From contig JBFHQE010000012.1 in the NCBI GenBank assembly GCA_041592335.1, positions 1 to 64,000 on the forward strand: a stretch of DNA of 64,000 nt. Reading direction: 5' to 3'. This DNA comes from JBFHQE01 sp041592335 (GTDB taxonomy: Bacteria; Pseudomonadota; Gammaproteobacteria; Thiohalobacterales; Thiohalobacteraceae). The position numbers were made by a program, and so were the translations under genes. Within the stretch, counting starts at the first letter, position 1, and the number at the start of each line of letters is the position of its first letter. Positions 50,247 to 57,905 of the stretch are shown piece by piece. Under the pieces are notes generated by a model that had not been told where the DNA came from, made no database searches, and saw nothing but the letters and a program-made list of their open reading frames with translations.

Positions 50247-52684
50247 TCAGTCAGAAGGACAATCTCGAGCCTTCGCCGGAAGTGCTTAAAAGCCAGTTAC
50301 CCATCAAAATCACCGGTATTGTTTTCTGGGGTACTTTGCTGGTCGGTCTCATCCTGACGCTGATGCAACTCAAGAATTTTGAGAACGAAATCACCCGTCG
50401 ACACACGCTCAACACTGAAAATCTCGCCTACGAATTAAGCGTGATGCTGTCCCAGGCTACGAGCGATTCGGTATTGTTAGAGAAAGAAAAAGCCATTACG
50501 GACCTGTATCGTGCGTACGGATTTTCCGGGATTGTTATCGATGCCTTTCACAGTCATATAGCTTTCGGCGATACAGGTGAAGGCCATACTTCCATTGAGT
50601 TTATGCTAACGGCGCTGGATCAACCGCAATTCAAGGACCAGGTCAAATCGGTTACGGCATACTATTCCGATTTTAAGGGTGAAATCGCGGATAAACGGAA
50701 AAACCTGCTGATCAACATGGGGCTGATGTTCTCGGCCTTCGGCTTTGTCCTGCAATGGATTCTGCAACGCGTACTTACGCGGCCTTTTATCAGCATGGTG
50801 TTTACAGCGCAGCGTTTTGCCGGCGGGGATCTGGCGGCACGTTTCGATGAGCGGCGCCAGGATGAATTCGGTTACCTGGGAAAATTTTTCAACAAGGCGC
50901 TGGATTATCTGCTGGTTCAGCAGGAAGAATTACGCGATGCCCTGACGCGCGTGCGGGAATCCGAAACGGCGCTCTATTCTGAAAAAGAGCGGGTCGAAGT
51001 AACGTTGCACTCCATCGGCGATGCGGTGATCACGACCGACGATTCCGGTTGCATTGAATACTTTAATCCCGTTGCCGAGCGACTGACCGGCTATTCGCTG
51101 GAGCAGGTGCAGGGCGAACCCTTGCGGGATGTCATGCAGCTGGTGAACGAGAACACTCGCAAGCGGGTCCAAAACCCGATCGACCAGTGTCTGGAAAGTG
51201 GCGAGGTGGTCGAGCTTGCCGACCACACTTTGCTGTTGCGTGAAGATGGCGAAGAAGTGGCGATAGCCGACTCGGCTGCACCGATTCGGGACCGTGGCGG
51301 TGACGTTATCGGTGCAGTCATGGTGTTTCACGATGTCGGGCATGCGCGTGTGCTGCAGCGCCAACTGTCTTACCAGGCGCAGCATGATGCCCTGACCGGA
51401 CTGTACAATCGCCGCCAGTTTGAGCTGCGCCTGAATGAAGCGATCGAGGAAGCGCGCGAAAAACACAATCAGCATGCGGTCTGTTATCTCGACCTGGACC
51501 AGTTCAAAATCGTTAACGATACCTGTGGGCATATTGCCGGCGATGAGCTATTACAGCAGCTGGCGCATCTGCTGATGACGCGCGTGCGCGATACCGATGT
51601 GCTTGCACGCCTGGGGGGTGACGAATTCGGGGTGCTGCTGCGTTATTGCAGTCTGGACCAGGCGCGTGTCATCGCCGAGGAATTACGCCGAACGGTGCGT
51701 GATTTCCGCTTCGTTTACGAAGAACACAGTTTCGAGATTGGCGTCAGTATCGGTGTCGTGGAAGTCAATGCCCAGACTCAGAATATGACGGAGATCTACA
51801 GCGCGGCAGACGTTGCCTGTTACACCGCGAAAGATGCCGGTCGCAATCGTATCCATATCTACAAGCCGGATGACAGTGAACTCAAGGCGCGCCAGGGTGA
51901 AATGCGCTGGGTATCCCGGATCCACAAGGCGCTGGATGAAGACCGTTTCGTTCTTTACTGCCAGCCTATTATCAGTGTCTCCGATGTCAATTTGCCGCAT
52001 CATTTTGAAATCCTGTTGCGCATTCGCGATTCCGACGGCCAGTTAATTCCGCCCATGGCGTTTATTCCGGCCGCGGAACGTTACAACCTGATGCCGGAAA
52101 TTGATCGCTGGGTGGTGAGCAGGGTGCTGGAACAGGTGCACAGCCTGCCGGCCGCGTTTAAAAATACAGTTTGGACGATCAATATTTCCGGGCGTTCACT
52201 TGGTGACGATGAGTTGCTGGAGTTTTTACTGGAAGCGATCGAAGCATCGCCGCTGTCGGGCGACAAGCTGTGTTTTGAGATTACCGAAACAGCGGCGATT
52301 GCCAACCTGCGTCGGGCAACACGCTTTATGAAACGACTTAAAACACTGGGTTGTCGTTTTGCACTGGATGATTTTGGTAGTGGGTTGAGCTCGTTTGCCT
52401 ACTTGAAAAACCTGCCGGTTGATTATCTAAAAATCGATGGCAGTTTTGTGCGCGACATGGTTTCCGATCCCATCGATCATGCCATGGTGGATGCGATCAA
52501 CAAGGTGGGGCAGGTGATGAAGCTGGAGACCATTGCCGAATTTGTTGAAACCGATGAAGTGTTGCATGCGCTGCAGGCGCTGGGTGTGAACTACGCGCAG
52601 GGTTATGCGATTGCCAAGCCCGAGCCGCTGGAGAACCTGCTGGCGCGCGGCCCGGTGGCTATTGCAGACCAGAAGGTTGGTTAA
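50243..52684 (+). CDS. Membrane GGDEF-EAL protein with HAMP and PAS domains
   Basis: An 813-residue c-di-GMP signalling protein. Order: two transmembrane helices (about 17-41 and 155-180) enclosing a periplasmic sensor, HAMP (about 175-232), coiled coil, PAS (about 252-370), GGDEF (about 375-540) with intact GGDEF near 458-462 and an inhibitory RDTD I-site five residues before it, and EAL (about 560-800). The EAL signature is EILLR instead of EALLR; the metal-binding glutamate (589) stays, as do FEITET, DDFGSG, YLKIDG, ETIAEFVE and QGY. Both cyclase and phosphodiesterase activities are therefore possible. The ATG at 50243 overlaps the small membrane gene. Confidence 0.93.
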   Translation: MISQKDNLEPSPEVLKSQLPIKITGIVFWGTLLVGLILTLMQLKNFENEITRRHTLNTENLAYELSVMLSQATSDSVLLEKEKAITDLYRAYGFSGIVIDAFHSHIAFGDTGEGHTSIEFMLTALDQPQFKDQVKSVTAYYSDFKGEIADKRKNLLINMGLMFSAFGFVLQWILQRVLTRPFISMVFTAQRFAGGDLAARFDERRQDEFGYLGKFFNKALDYLLVQQEELRDALTRVRESETALYSEKERVEVTLHSIGDAVITTDDSGCIEYFNPVAERLTGYSLEQVQGEPLRDVMQLVNENTRKRVQNPIDQCLESGEVVELADHTLLLREDGEEVAIADSAAPIRDRGGDVIGAVMVFHDVGHARVLQRQLSYQAQHDALTGLYNRRQFELRLNEAIEEAREKHNQHAVCYLDLDQFKIVNDTCGHIAGDELLQQLAHLLMTRVRDTDVLARLGGDEFGVLLRYCSLDQARVIAEELRRTVRDFRFVYEEHSFEIGVSIGVVEVNAQTQNMTEIYSAADVACYTAKDAGRNRIHIYKPDDSELKARQGEMRWVSRIHKALDEDRFVLYCQPIISVSDVNLPHHFEILLRIRDSDGQLIPPMAFIPAAERYNLMPEIDRWVVSRVLEQVHSLPAAFKNTVWTINISGRSLGDDELLEFLLEAIEASPLSGDKLCFEITETAAIANLRRATRFMKRLKTLGCRFALDDFGSGLSSFAYLKNLPVDYLKIDGSFVRDMVSDPIDHAMVDAINKVGQVMKLETIAEFVETDEVLHALQALGVNYAQGYAIAKPEPLENLLARGPVAIADQKVG

Positions 52685-52687
52685 TTG

Positions 52688-53542
52688 CTAGGCGTGTAAC
52701 AGTTCCGCTGCCTGCAGGGTGTTTTGCAGCAGGGTGGCGACTGTCATCGGACCTACACCACCCGGCACCGGCGTGATCCAGGCGGCACGTTCCGCAGCCG
52801 GTTCAAATTCCACATCGCCTATCAGCTTGCCATCGGCGCCGCGATTGATACCAACATCAATGACCGTCGCGCCGGTTTTCACCCATTCGCCTTTGACCAG
52901 CCCCGGTTTGCCGGCGGCAACGACCAGGATATCGGCCCGGCCAACGTGGCCTGCCAAGTCTTTGGTAAAGCGGTGGCAGGTAGTGACGGTCGAGCCGGCC
53001 AGCAGTAACTCCAGTCCCATAGGGCGGCCAACATGATTCGAGGCGCCTACCACGACAGCTTCACGGCCATAGAATTCTTCGTTAACCGAGCGTAGCAGGG
53101 TGATTACGCCATAAGGGGTGCAGGGGCGCAGTACCGGCATGCGGGTGGCCAGTCGGCCGAGATTGTAAGGATGGAAACCATCGACATCCTTATCCGGGCG
53201 GATGCGTTCCACGACGCTGGTGGTGTCGATGTGTTCCGGCAGCGGTAGCTGTACCAGGATGCCATCGATGGCCGGATCTTCGTTCAGGGAATCGATCAGT
53301 GCCAGCAACGCCTGTTCGGTTGTGTCGTCGGGCAGGTCATGGGAGCGGGAGATGACGCCTGCTTCTTCACAGGCCTTGCGCTTGTTACGGACATACACCT
53401 GAGAGGCGGGATCTTCGCCCACCAGAATGACGGCCAGTCCCGGAGCCCTGAGGCCTTGCTGAAGACGCGTTTCAATTCGGGTTTTGATTTCGCCGCGCAA
53501 CGCGGATGCGACAGCCTTGCCGTCGATGATTTTTGCAGCCAT
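52688..53542 (-). CDS. folD: Methylenetetrahydrofolate dehydrogenase/cyclohydrolase FolD
   Basis: A 284-residue bifunctional enzyme that interconverts methylene-, methenyl- and formyl-tetrahydrofolate. Motifs: the catalytic lysine in YVRNKRKACEEAG near 53, VQLPLPEHID, GASNHVGRPMGLELL for NADP binding, and PVPGGVGPMTVATLL near the end. The ATG at 53542 (MAAKIIDGKAVA) is chosen; a longer frame upstream is not conserved. It runs opposite to its neighbours and is divergent from the tRNA cluster. Confidence 0.97.
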   Translation of the reverse strand: MAAKIIDGKAVASALRGEIKTRIETRLQQGLRAPGLAVILVGEDPASQVYVRNKRKACEEAGVISRSHDLPDDTTEQALLALIDSLNEDPAIDGILVQLPLPEHIDTTSVVERIRPDKDVDGFHPYNLGRLATRMPVLRPCTPYGVITLLRSVNEEFYGREAVVVGASNHVGRPMGLELLLAGSTVTTCHRFTKDLAGHVGRADILVVAAGKPGLVKGEWVKTGATVIDVGINRGADGKLIGDVEFEPAAERAAWITPVPGGVGPMTVATLLQNTLQAAELLHA

Positions 53543-53648
53543 GAGCTTGTTTGTCCTGGATATTCGTAGGCCCTGAAACAGGCCGGGGATTCTCGCATGG
53601 CGAAACACCGGGCGACAAGCGCGAGAAAAAAATGAGTGGAAAGGTTTA

Positions 53649-53677
53649 TTGACGCCATGCGGGTCAAAACGTATTAT
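53649..53677 (+). promoter_or_regulatory. Promoter of the tRNA-Pro-Arg-His-Lys cluster
   Basis: TTGACG, a 17-base spacer and TATTAT, followed by the GC-rich discriminator TGCCGCCC typical of stringently controlled stable RNA promoters. Transcription would begin just before tRNA-Pro. Confidence 0.75.
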
Positions 53678-53687
53678 TGCCGCCCTT

Positions 53688-53764
53688 CGGGGTATAGCGC
53701 AGTCTGGTAGCGCGCCTGCTTTGGGAGCAGGATGTCGGGAGTTCGAATCTCTCTACCCCGACCA
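53688..53764 (+). tRNA. tRNA-Pro(TGG)
   Basis: A 77-base cloverleaf with acceptor CGGGGTA/TACCCCG, anticodon loop TTTGGGA (TGG) and encoded CCA. The first pair C-G with discriminator A is typical of tRNA-Pro. First of four tRNA genes ending in a shared terminator. Confidence 0.96.
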
Positions 53765-53796
53765 CTATATATGTGTGTGGTAGGATTCACGACCAT

Positions 53797-53873
53797 GCGC
53801 CCGTAGCTCAGCTGGATAGAGCAACGGCCTTCTAAGCCGTAGGTCGCAGGTTCGAATCCTGCCGGGCGCGCCA
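53797..53873 (+). tRNA. tRNA-Arg(TCT)
   Basis: A 77-base cloverleaf, acceptor GCGCCCG/CGGGCGC, anticodon stem ACGGC/GCCGT with loop CTTCTAA (TCT), encoded CCA. It reads the rare AGA and AGG codons. Confidence 0.96.
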
Positions 53874-53888
53874 TGTAACAAAGTTATG

Positions 53889-53964
53889 GTGGCTGTAGCT
53901 CAGTTGGTAGAGCCCCGGATTGTGATTCCGGTCGTCGTGGGTTCGAGTCCCATCAGCCACCCCA
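53889..53964 (+). tRNA. tRNA-His(GTG)
   Basis: A 76-base cloverleaf with acceptor GTGGCTG/CAGCCAC, anticodon GTG and encoded CCA. The base before the gene is G (53888) opposite discriminator C, giving the extra G-1:C73 pair that marks tRNA-His. Confidence 0.96.
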
Positions 53965-53968
53965 TTTT

Positions 53969-54044
53969 GGGCCGTTAGCTCAGTTGGTAGAGCAGGAGAC
54001 TCTTAATCTCTTGGTCGAGTGTTCGAGTCACTCACGGCCCACCA
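53969..54044 (+). tRNA. tRNA-Lys(CTT)
   Basis: A 76-base cloverleaf, acceptor GGGCCGT/ACGGCCC, anticodon loop CTCTTAA (CTT), encoded CCA. It reads AAG. Confidence 0.95.
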
Positions 54045-54049
54045 ATCTC

Positions 54050-54085
54050 AAAAGGCGCTCATTTTCGAGCGCCTTTTTTGTTTTT
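54050..54085 (+). terminator. Intrinsic terminator of the four-tRNA cluster
   Basis: AAAGGCGCTC pairs with GAGCGCCTTT around a six-base loop and runs into a T-rich tail (TTTTTTGTTTTT), five bases after tRNA-Lys. Confidence 0.93.
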
Positions 54086-54131
54086 CCCCCTGACTGATCA
54101 ATTTTCGTTCTAAACCCGCGTTTCAGAGGGT

Positions 54132-54160
54132 TACGTCAGCTTCACTGCTCGCGCTATAAT
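54132..54160 (+). promoter_or_regulatory. Promoter of tRNA-Leu(TAG)
   Basis: A perfect TATAAT at 54155-54160 lies ten bases before the tRNA 5' end; the -35 (TACGTC or TTACGT near 54131-54137) is weak. The tRNA has no terminator after it, so the transcript may continue into tig. Confidence 0.6.
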
Positions 54161-54170
54161 GATCCGATTG

Positions 54171-54255
<85 letters not shown>

Positions 54256-54348
54256 GATTCAATAAGTTATCCATTTTGGGGTTTTCTAGATTCACAACCG
54301 AGGCGCCCTTGCCGGGCAAGTGGCGCGGACTTTAGAGGTATCACAGCA

Positions 54349-55656
54349 ATGCAAGTTTCCGTAGAAACAACCAATGGTCTGGAGCGTCGCATGACGGTTC
54401 AGTTGCCGGCAGATAAAGTGGACCAGGCGATTTCTAGCCGCCTGCAGTCGCTGGCTGGCTCCATCCGCATGGACGGCTTCCGTCCCGGCAAGGTACCTCT
54501 GAAAGTGGTCAAGCAACGTTATGGTGACCAGGTGACGCTGGAAGTGGCGAATGACCTGATTAACAGCAGTTTTCAGGAAGCACTGACCCAGGAAAACCTG
54601 ACGCCTGCCGGTACTCCGCAGTTTGAACCCAAGCCAATCGAGCAGGGACAGGGCATGGAGTACACCGCCACTTTTGAGGTTATGCCGGAGTTTGAACCCG
54701 CTGACCTTGGCGGTGCCGAAATCGAAAAGCCCAATGGCAGTATTCAGGATGCCGATGTGGACGCCATGCTGGAAAAACTGCGTCAGCAGCGCGCCACCTG
54801 GGAAGCCGTTGAGCGCGGTGCCCAGAAGGGTGACCAGGTAACCATCGACTTTACTGGCACGATCGACGGCGAAGCATTTCAGGGTGGTAGTGGCGAGGAT
54901 ATGCCAATTGAGATTGGTTCCGGCCGCATGATAGCGGGGTTTGAAGACGGTCTGATCGGTGCGGCTGCCGGTAGCGACGTCTACCTCGATCTGACCTTCC
55001 CGGCGGATTATCACAAGGAAGACTTGGCCGGAAAATCGGTACAGTTCCAGGTCAAGGTGAAAGCCGTTGCGCAGTCCAAACTGCCTGAAATCGACGAAGC
55101 CTTCGTTAAGTCCATGGGCGTTGAGGATGGCACCATCGACTCCCTCAGGGCCGAAGTCACCAAGAACATGGAGCGCGAGCTGAATAATTCGCTGAAAGCG
55201 ATCCTGAAACAGCGTGCTTTTGACCTGCTGGTGGAAAAAAATGCCGTGGACGTGCCTTCTTCCATGGTCGACGAAGAGTCGGATCGGCTGGCCAACGAAA
55301 TGTACCAGTCAATGGGTGGAAATAGTCAAGGACTCAAGCTTCCGCGCGATATCTTTAAGGAGAAGGCGGAGCGTCGGGTTGTGCTGGGTCTGATTATCGG
55401 CGAAATCATGCGCCGCAATAACCTGCAACTCGATCCGCAAAAATTCTCGGAAACCATCGACAGCATTGCACAGAGCTATGAAAACCCTGACGAGGTGAAG
55501 CAGTATTACATGCAGAACCGTGAGGCCATGGCCAGTATCCAGAGTCTGGTGATGGAGGAGCAGGTGGTTGCCTGGATTATCGAACAGGCCAATGTGGTGG
55601 AAAAAGACTATAGTTTTGATGAAATCATCGAGCTGCGTCAGGCGGCCAACGGTTAA
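54349..55656 (+). CDS. tig: Trigger factor
   Basis: The ribosome-bound chaperone and prolyl isomerase (435 residues). The N-terminal domain has the ribosome-docking signature GFRPGKVPLKVV near residue 43, the central FKBP-type domain contains DQVTIDFTGTIDGEAFQGG near 163 and the C-terminal arm domain is mainly helical. The ATG at 54349 (MQVSVETTNGLERRM) is the family start; the open frame extends upstream into the tRNA. It is first in the tig-clpP-clpX-lon series. Confidence 0.97.
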   Translation: MQVSVETTNGLERRMTVQLPADKVDQAISSRLQSLAGSIRMDGFRPGKVPLKVVKQRYGDQVTLEVANDLINSSFQEALTQENLTPAGTPQFEPKPIEQGQGMEYTATFEVMPEFEPADLGGAEIEKPNGSIQDADVDAMLEKLRQQRATWEAVERGAQKGDQVTIDFTGTIDGEAFQGGSGEDMPIEIGSGRMIAGFEDGLIGAAAGSDVYLDLTFPADYHKEDLAGKSVQFQVKVKAVAQSKLPEIDEAFVKSMGVEDGTIDSLRAEVTKNMERELNNSLKAILKQRAFDLLVEKNAVDVPSSMVDEESDRLANEMYQSMGGNSQGLKLPRDIFKEKAERRVVLGLIIGEIMRRNNLQLDPQKFSETIDSIAQSYENPDEVKQYYMQNREAMASIQSLVMEEQVVAWIIEQANVVEKDYSFDEIIELRQAANG

Positions 55657-55671
55657 AGGATAACGCAGAAT

Positions 55672-56310
55672 ATGACTGGTTACAGAAACAACGGTGGTGC
55701 GCTGGAAACGCAAGCTTTGAACCTGGTTCCCATGGTGGTTGAACAGACCGCGCGCGGGGAACGAGCCTACGACATCTATTCACGCCTGCTGAAAGAGCGA
55801 GTGGTGTTCTGCGTCGGTCCAGTAGAGGATTACATGGCGAATGTCATCGTGGCGCAGCTGTTGTTCCTGGAATCGGAAAATCCTGACAAGGATATTCATC
55901 TTTATATCAACTCACCGGGCGGCTCCGTTACCTCGGGGATGGCGATCTACGACACCATGCAATTCATCAAGCCGCACGTCAGCACTATGTGTATCGGTCA
56001 GGCGGCGTCCATGGGCGCCGTGCTGCTGGCCGGGGGTGAGAAGGGCAAGCGCTTCTGTCTGCCGCACTCCCGCGTCATGATCCACCAGCCACTGGGTGGC
56101 TTCCAGGGTCAGGCGACCGACATTGATATTCATGCGCGCGAAATTCTGCTGGTTCGCGAACGCCTGAACCAGATTCTGGCGGATCATACCGGGCAGCCGC
56201 TGGAACAGATTGCCAAAGACACTGATCGCGACAATTTTATGTCTGCCGAGCAGGCGAAAAGCTATGGATTGATCGATACGGTGCTGGATCAGCGTCAAAA
56301 ACCCGAATAA
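55672..56310 (+). CDS. clpP: ATP-dependent Clp protease proteolytic subunit
   Basis: A 212-residue serine protease that forms the 14-mer chamber used by ClpX. The catalytic triad is Ser113 (GQAASMGAVLL), His138 (VMIHQPLGG) and Asp187 (DRDNF). The N terminus contains a short propeptide-like stretch before ALNLVPMVVEQTARGERAYDIYSRLL. It follows tig after 15 bases. Confidence 0.98.
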   Translation: MTGYRNNGGALETQALNLVPMVVEQTARGERAYDIYSRLLKERVVFCVGPVEDYMANVIVAQLLFLESENPDKDIHLYINSPGGSVTSGMAIYDTMQFIKPHVSTMCIGQAASMGAVLLAGGEKGKRFCLPHSRVMIHQPLGGFQGQATDIDIHAREILLVRERLNQILADHTGQPLEQIAKDTDRDNFMSAEQAKSYGLIDTVLDQRQKPE

Positions 56311-56435
56311 AGCATCGCTAAGTGGTTGTATTTCCGTACGCTGGCACTGGTATTGCTTGTTAATTGTATGGAACCGTAGTTGAATTGGGATTGTGTTTAA
56401 GGTGTCTCCCCCGGACACATGAGGGTAGTTGAATT

Positions 56436-57707
56436 ATGAGCAATGATCGAAACGGCAAGAGCGATGACGGAAAACTGCTTTACTGCTCCTTCTGCGGAAA
56501 AAGCCAGCACGAAGTACGTAAACTGATCGCTGGGCCGTCCGTATTCATCTGCGATGAATGTGTCGAACTCTGTAACGACATCATTCGTGAAGAAATGCAG
56601 GAAAAGACCGGTGCCAGTGGTGCCAAGCTGCCCAAGCCGCGGGAAATCAACGAGGTTCTCGACGAATACGTTATCGGTCAGGACAGTGCCAAGAAGGTGC
56701 TTTCCGTGGCTGTCTACAACCACTACAAGCGTCTTGAAGCACGTCAGCGCAAGGAAGAGGTTGAACTTTCCAAGAGTAACATCCTGCTGATCGGTCCAAC
56801 CGGTTCCGGCAAGACCTTGCTGGCCGAAACCTTGGCCAGATTACTGAACGTGCCTTTCACCATTGCCGATGCCACGACGCTGACCGAGGCCGGTTATGTG
56901 GGTGAAGACGTCGAAAATATCATTCAGAAGCTGCTGCAGAAATGTGATTACGACGTTGAAAAAGCACAGACCGGTATCGTCTACATCGACGAAATCGACA
57001 AGATATCCCGCAAGGCGGACAACCCGTCTATTACGCGTGACGTGTCCGGTGAAGGCGTGCAGCAGGCACTGTTGAAATTGATCGAGGGCACTGTCGCTTC
57101 CGTTCCCCCGCAGGGCGGTCGCAAGCATCCCCAGCAGGAGTTCCTGCAGGTTGATACTGGCAACATTCTGTTTATCTGTGGCGGCGCATTTGCCGGCCTG
57201 GAAAAAATCATCCGTAACCGTTCCGAAAAGGGCGGCATTGGTTTCTCCGCGGTGGTGAAGAGCAAGGAAGAAACCAAGAGCGTTGGCGAGATACTTTATG
57301 AAGTCGAGCCGGAGGATTTAATCGCTTACGGGTTGATTCCGGAATTTGTCGGTCGACTGCCGGTTGTTGCGACCCTGGCTGAGCTGGATGAAGATGCATT
57401 GATTCGGATTCTGACCGAGCCGAAAAATGCCATTACCAAGCAATACGGCAAGCTCTTCGACATGGAAGGCTGCGAACTGGAATTCCGTGAAGATGCGTTG
57501 CGGGCGGTTGCGCGCAAGGCGATGGAACGTAAAACCGGCGCACGCGGCTTGCGTACCATTCTGGAGCATGTGTTGCTGGATACGATGTACGAGCTGCCAT
57601 CCATGGAAAATGTCAGCAAGGTTGTAATCGATGAATCTGTTATTACCGGTGAATCAAAACCTTATATTGTCTACGACTCAACGGAACAACTCGCGGCATC
57701 CGATTAA
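56436..57707 (+). CDS. clpX: ATP-dependent Clp protease ATPase subunit ClpX
   Basis: The 423-residue AAA+ unfoldase of ClpXP. It has the N-terminal C4 zinc finger (YCSFCGK... ICDECVELC, about residues 15-40), Walker A GPTGSGKT near 121, Walker B IVYIDEIDKI near 183 and the IGF-type loop (RSEKGGIGFSAVV) that docks on ClpP. It lies 125 bases after clpP, the usual distance, and ends at an intrinsic terminator. Confidence 0.98.
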   Translation: MSNDRNGKSDDGKLLYCSFCGKSQHEVRKLIAGPSVFICDECVELCNDIIREEMQEKTGASGAKLPKPREINEVLDEYVIGQDSAKKVLSVAVYNHYKRLEARQRKEEVELSKSNILLIGPTGSGKTLLAETLARLLNVPFTIADATTLTEAGYVGEDVENIIQKLLQKCDYDVEKAQTGIVYIDEIDKISRKADNPSITRDVSGEGVQQALLKLIEGTVASVPPQGGRKHPQQEFLQVDTGNILFICGGAFAGLEKIIRNRSEKGGIGFSAVVKSKEETKSVGEILYEVEPEDLIAYGLIPEFVGRLPVVATLAELDEDALIRILTEPKNAITKQYGKLFDMEGCELEFREDALRAVARKAMERKTGARGLRTILEHVLLDTMYELPSMENVSKVVIDESVITGESKPYIVYDSTEQLAASD

Positions 57708-57717
57708 GACACTTCTC

Positions 57718-57749
57718 ATGGCCCGAACTTTTCGGGCCATTTCACTTTT
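57718..57749 (+). terminator. Intrinsic terminator after clpX
   Basis: ATGGCCCGAA (57718-57727) pairs with TTCGGGCCAT (57731-57740) around three bases, followed by TTCACTTTT. The T-tract is interrupted, so strength may be moderate. Confidence 0.75.
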
Positions 57750-57801
57750 AAAACCCCTGCAATTTCTGGCGCGGTATTTGCGTCATCTTTCAATTAGAAT
57801 C

Positions 57802-57830
57802 ATTGAAACGATTCCTTGGCGCCCACATAT
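57802..57830 (+). promoter_or_regulatory. Putative heat-shock (sigma-32) promoter of lon
   Basis: ATTGAAA (57802-57808) and CCACATAT (57823-57830) separated by 14 bases match the RpoH consensus CTTGAAA and CCCCATNT with few differences. It stands after the clpX terminator and about 75 bases before lon, a classic heat-shock gene. Confidence 0.55.
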
Positions 57831-57905
57831 CCTGTCTGTCGACTAGAGTTGGTAACAGGATTACCCCCTGAGTGAGGTCAGTCTGAAATGAAACAGGATA
57901 ACGAT

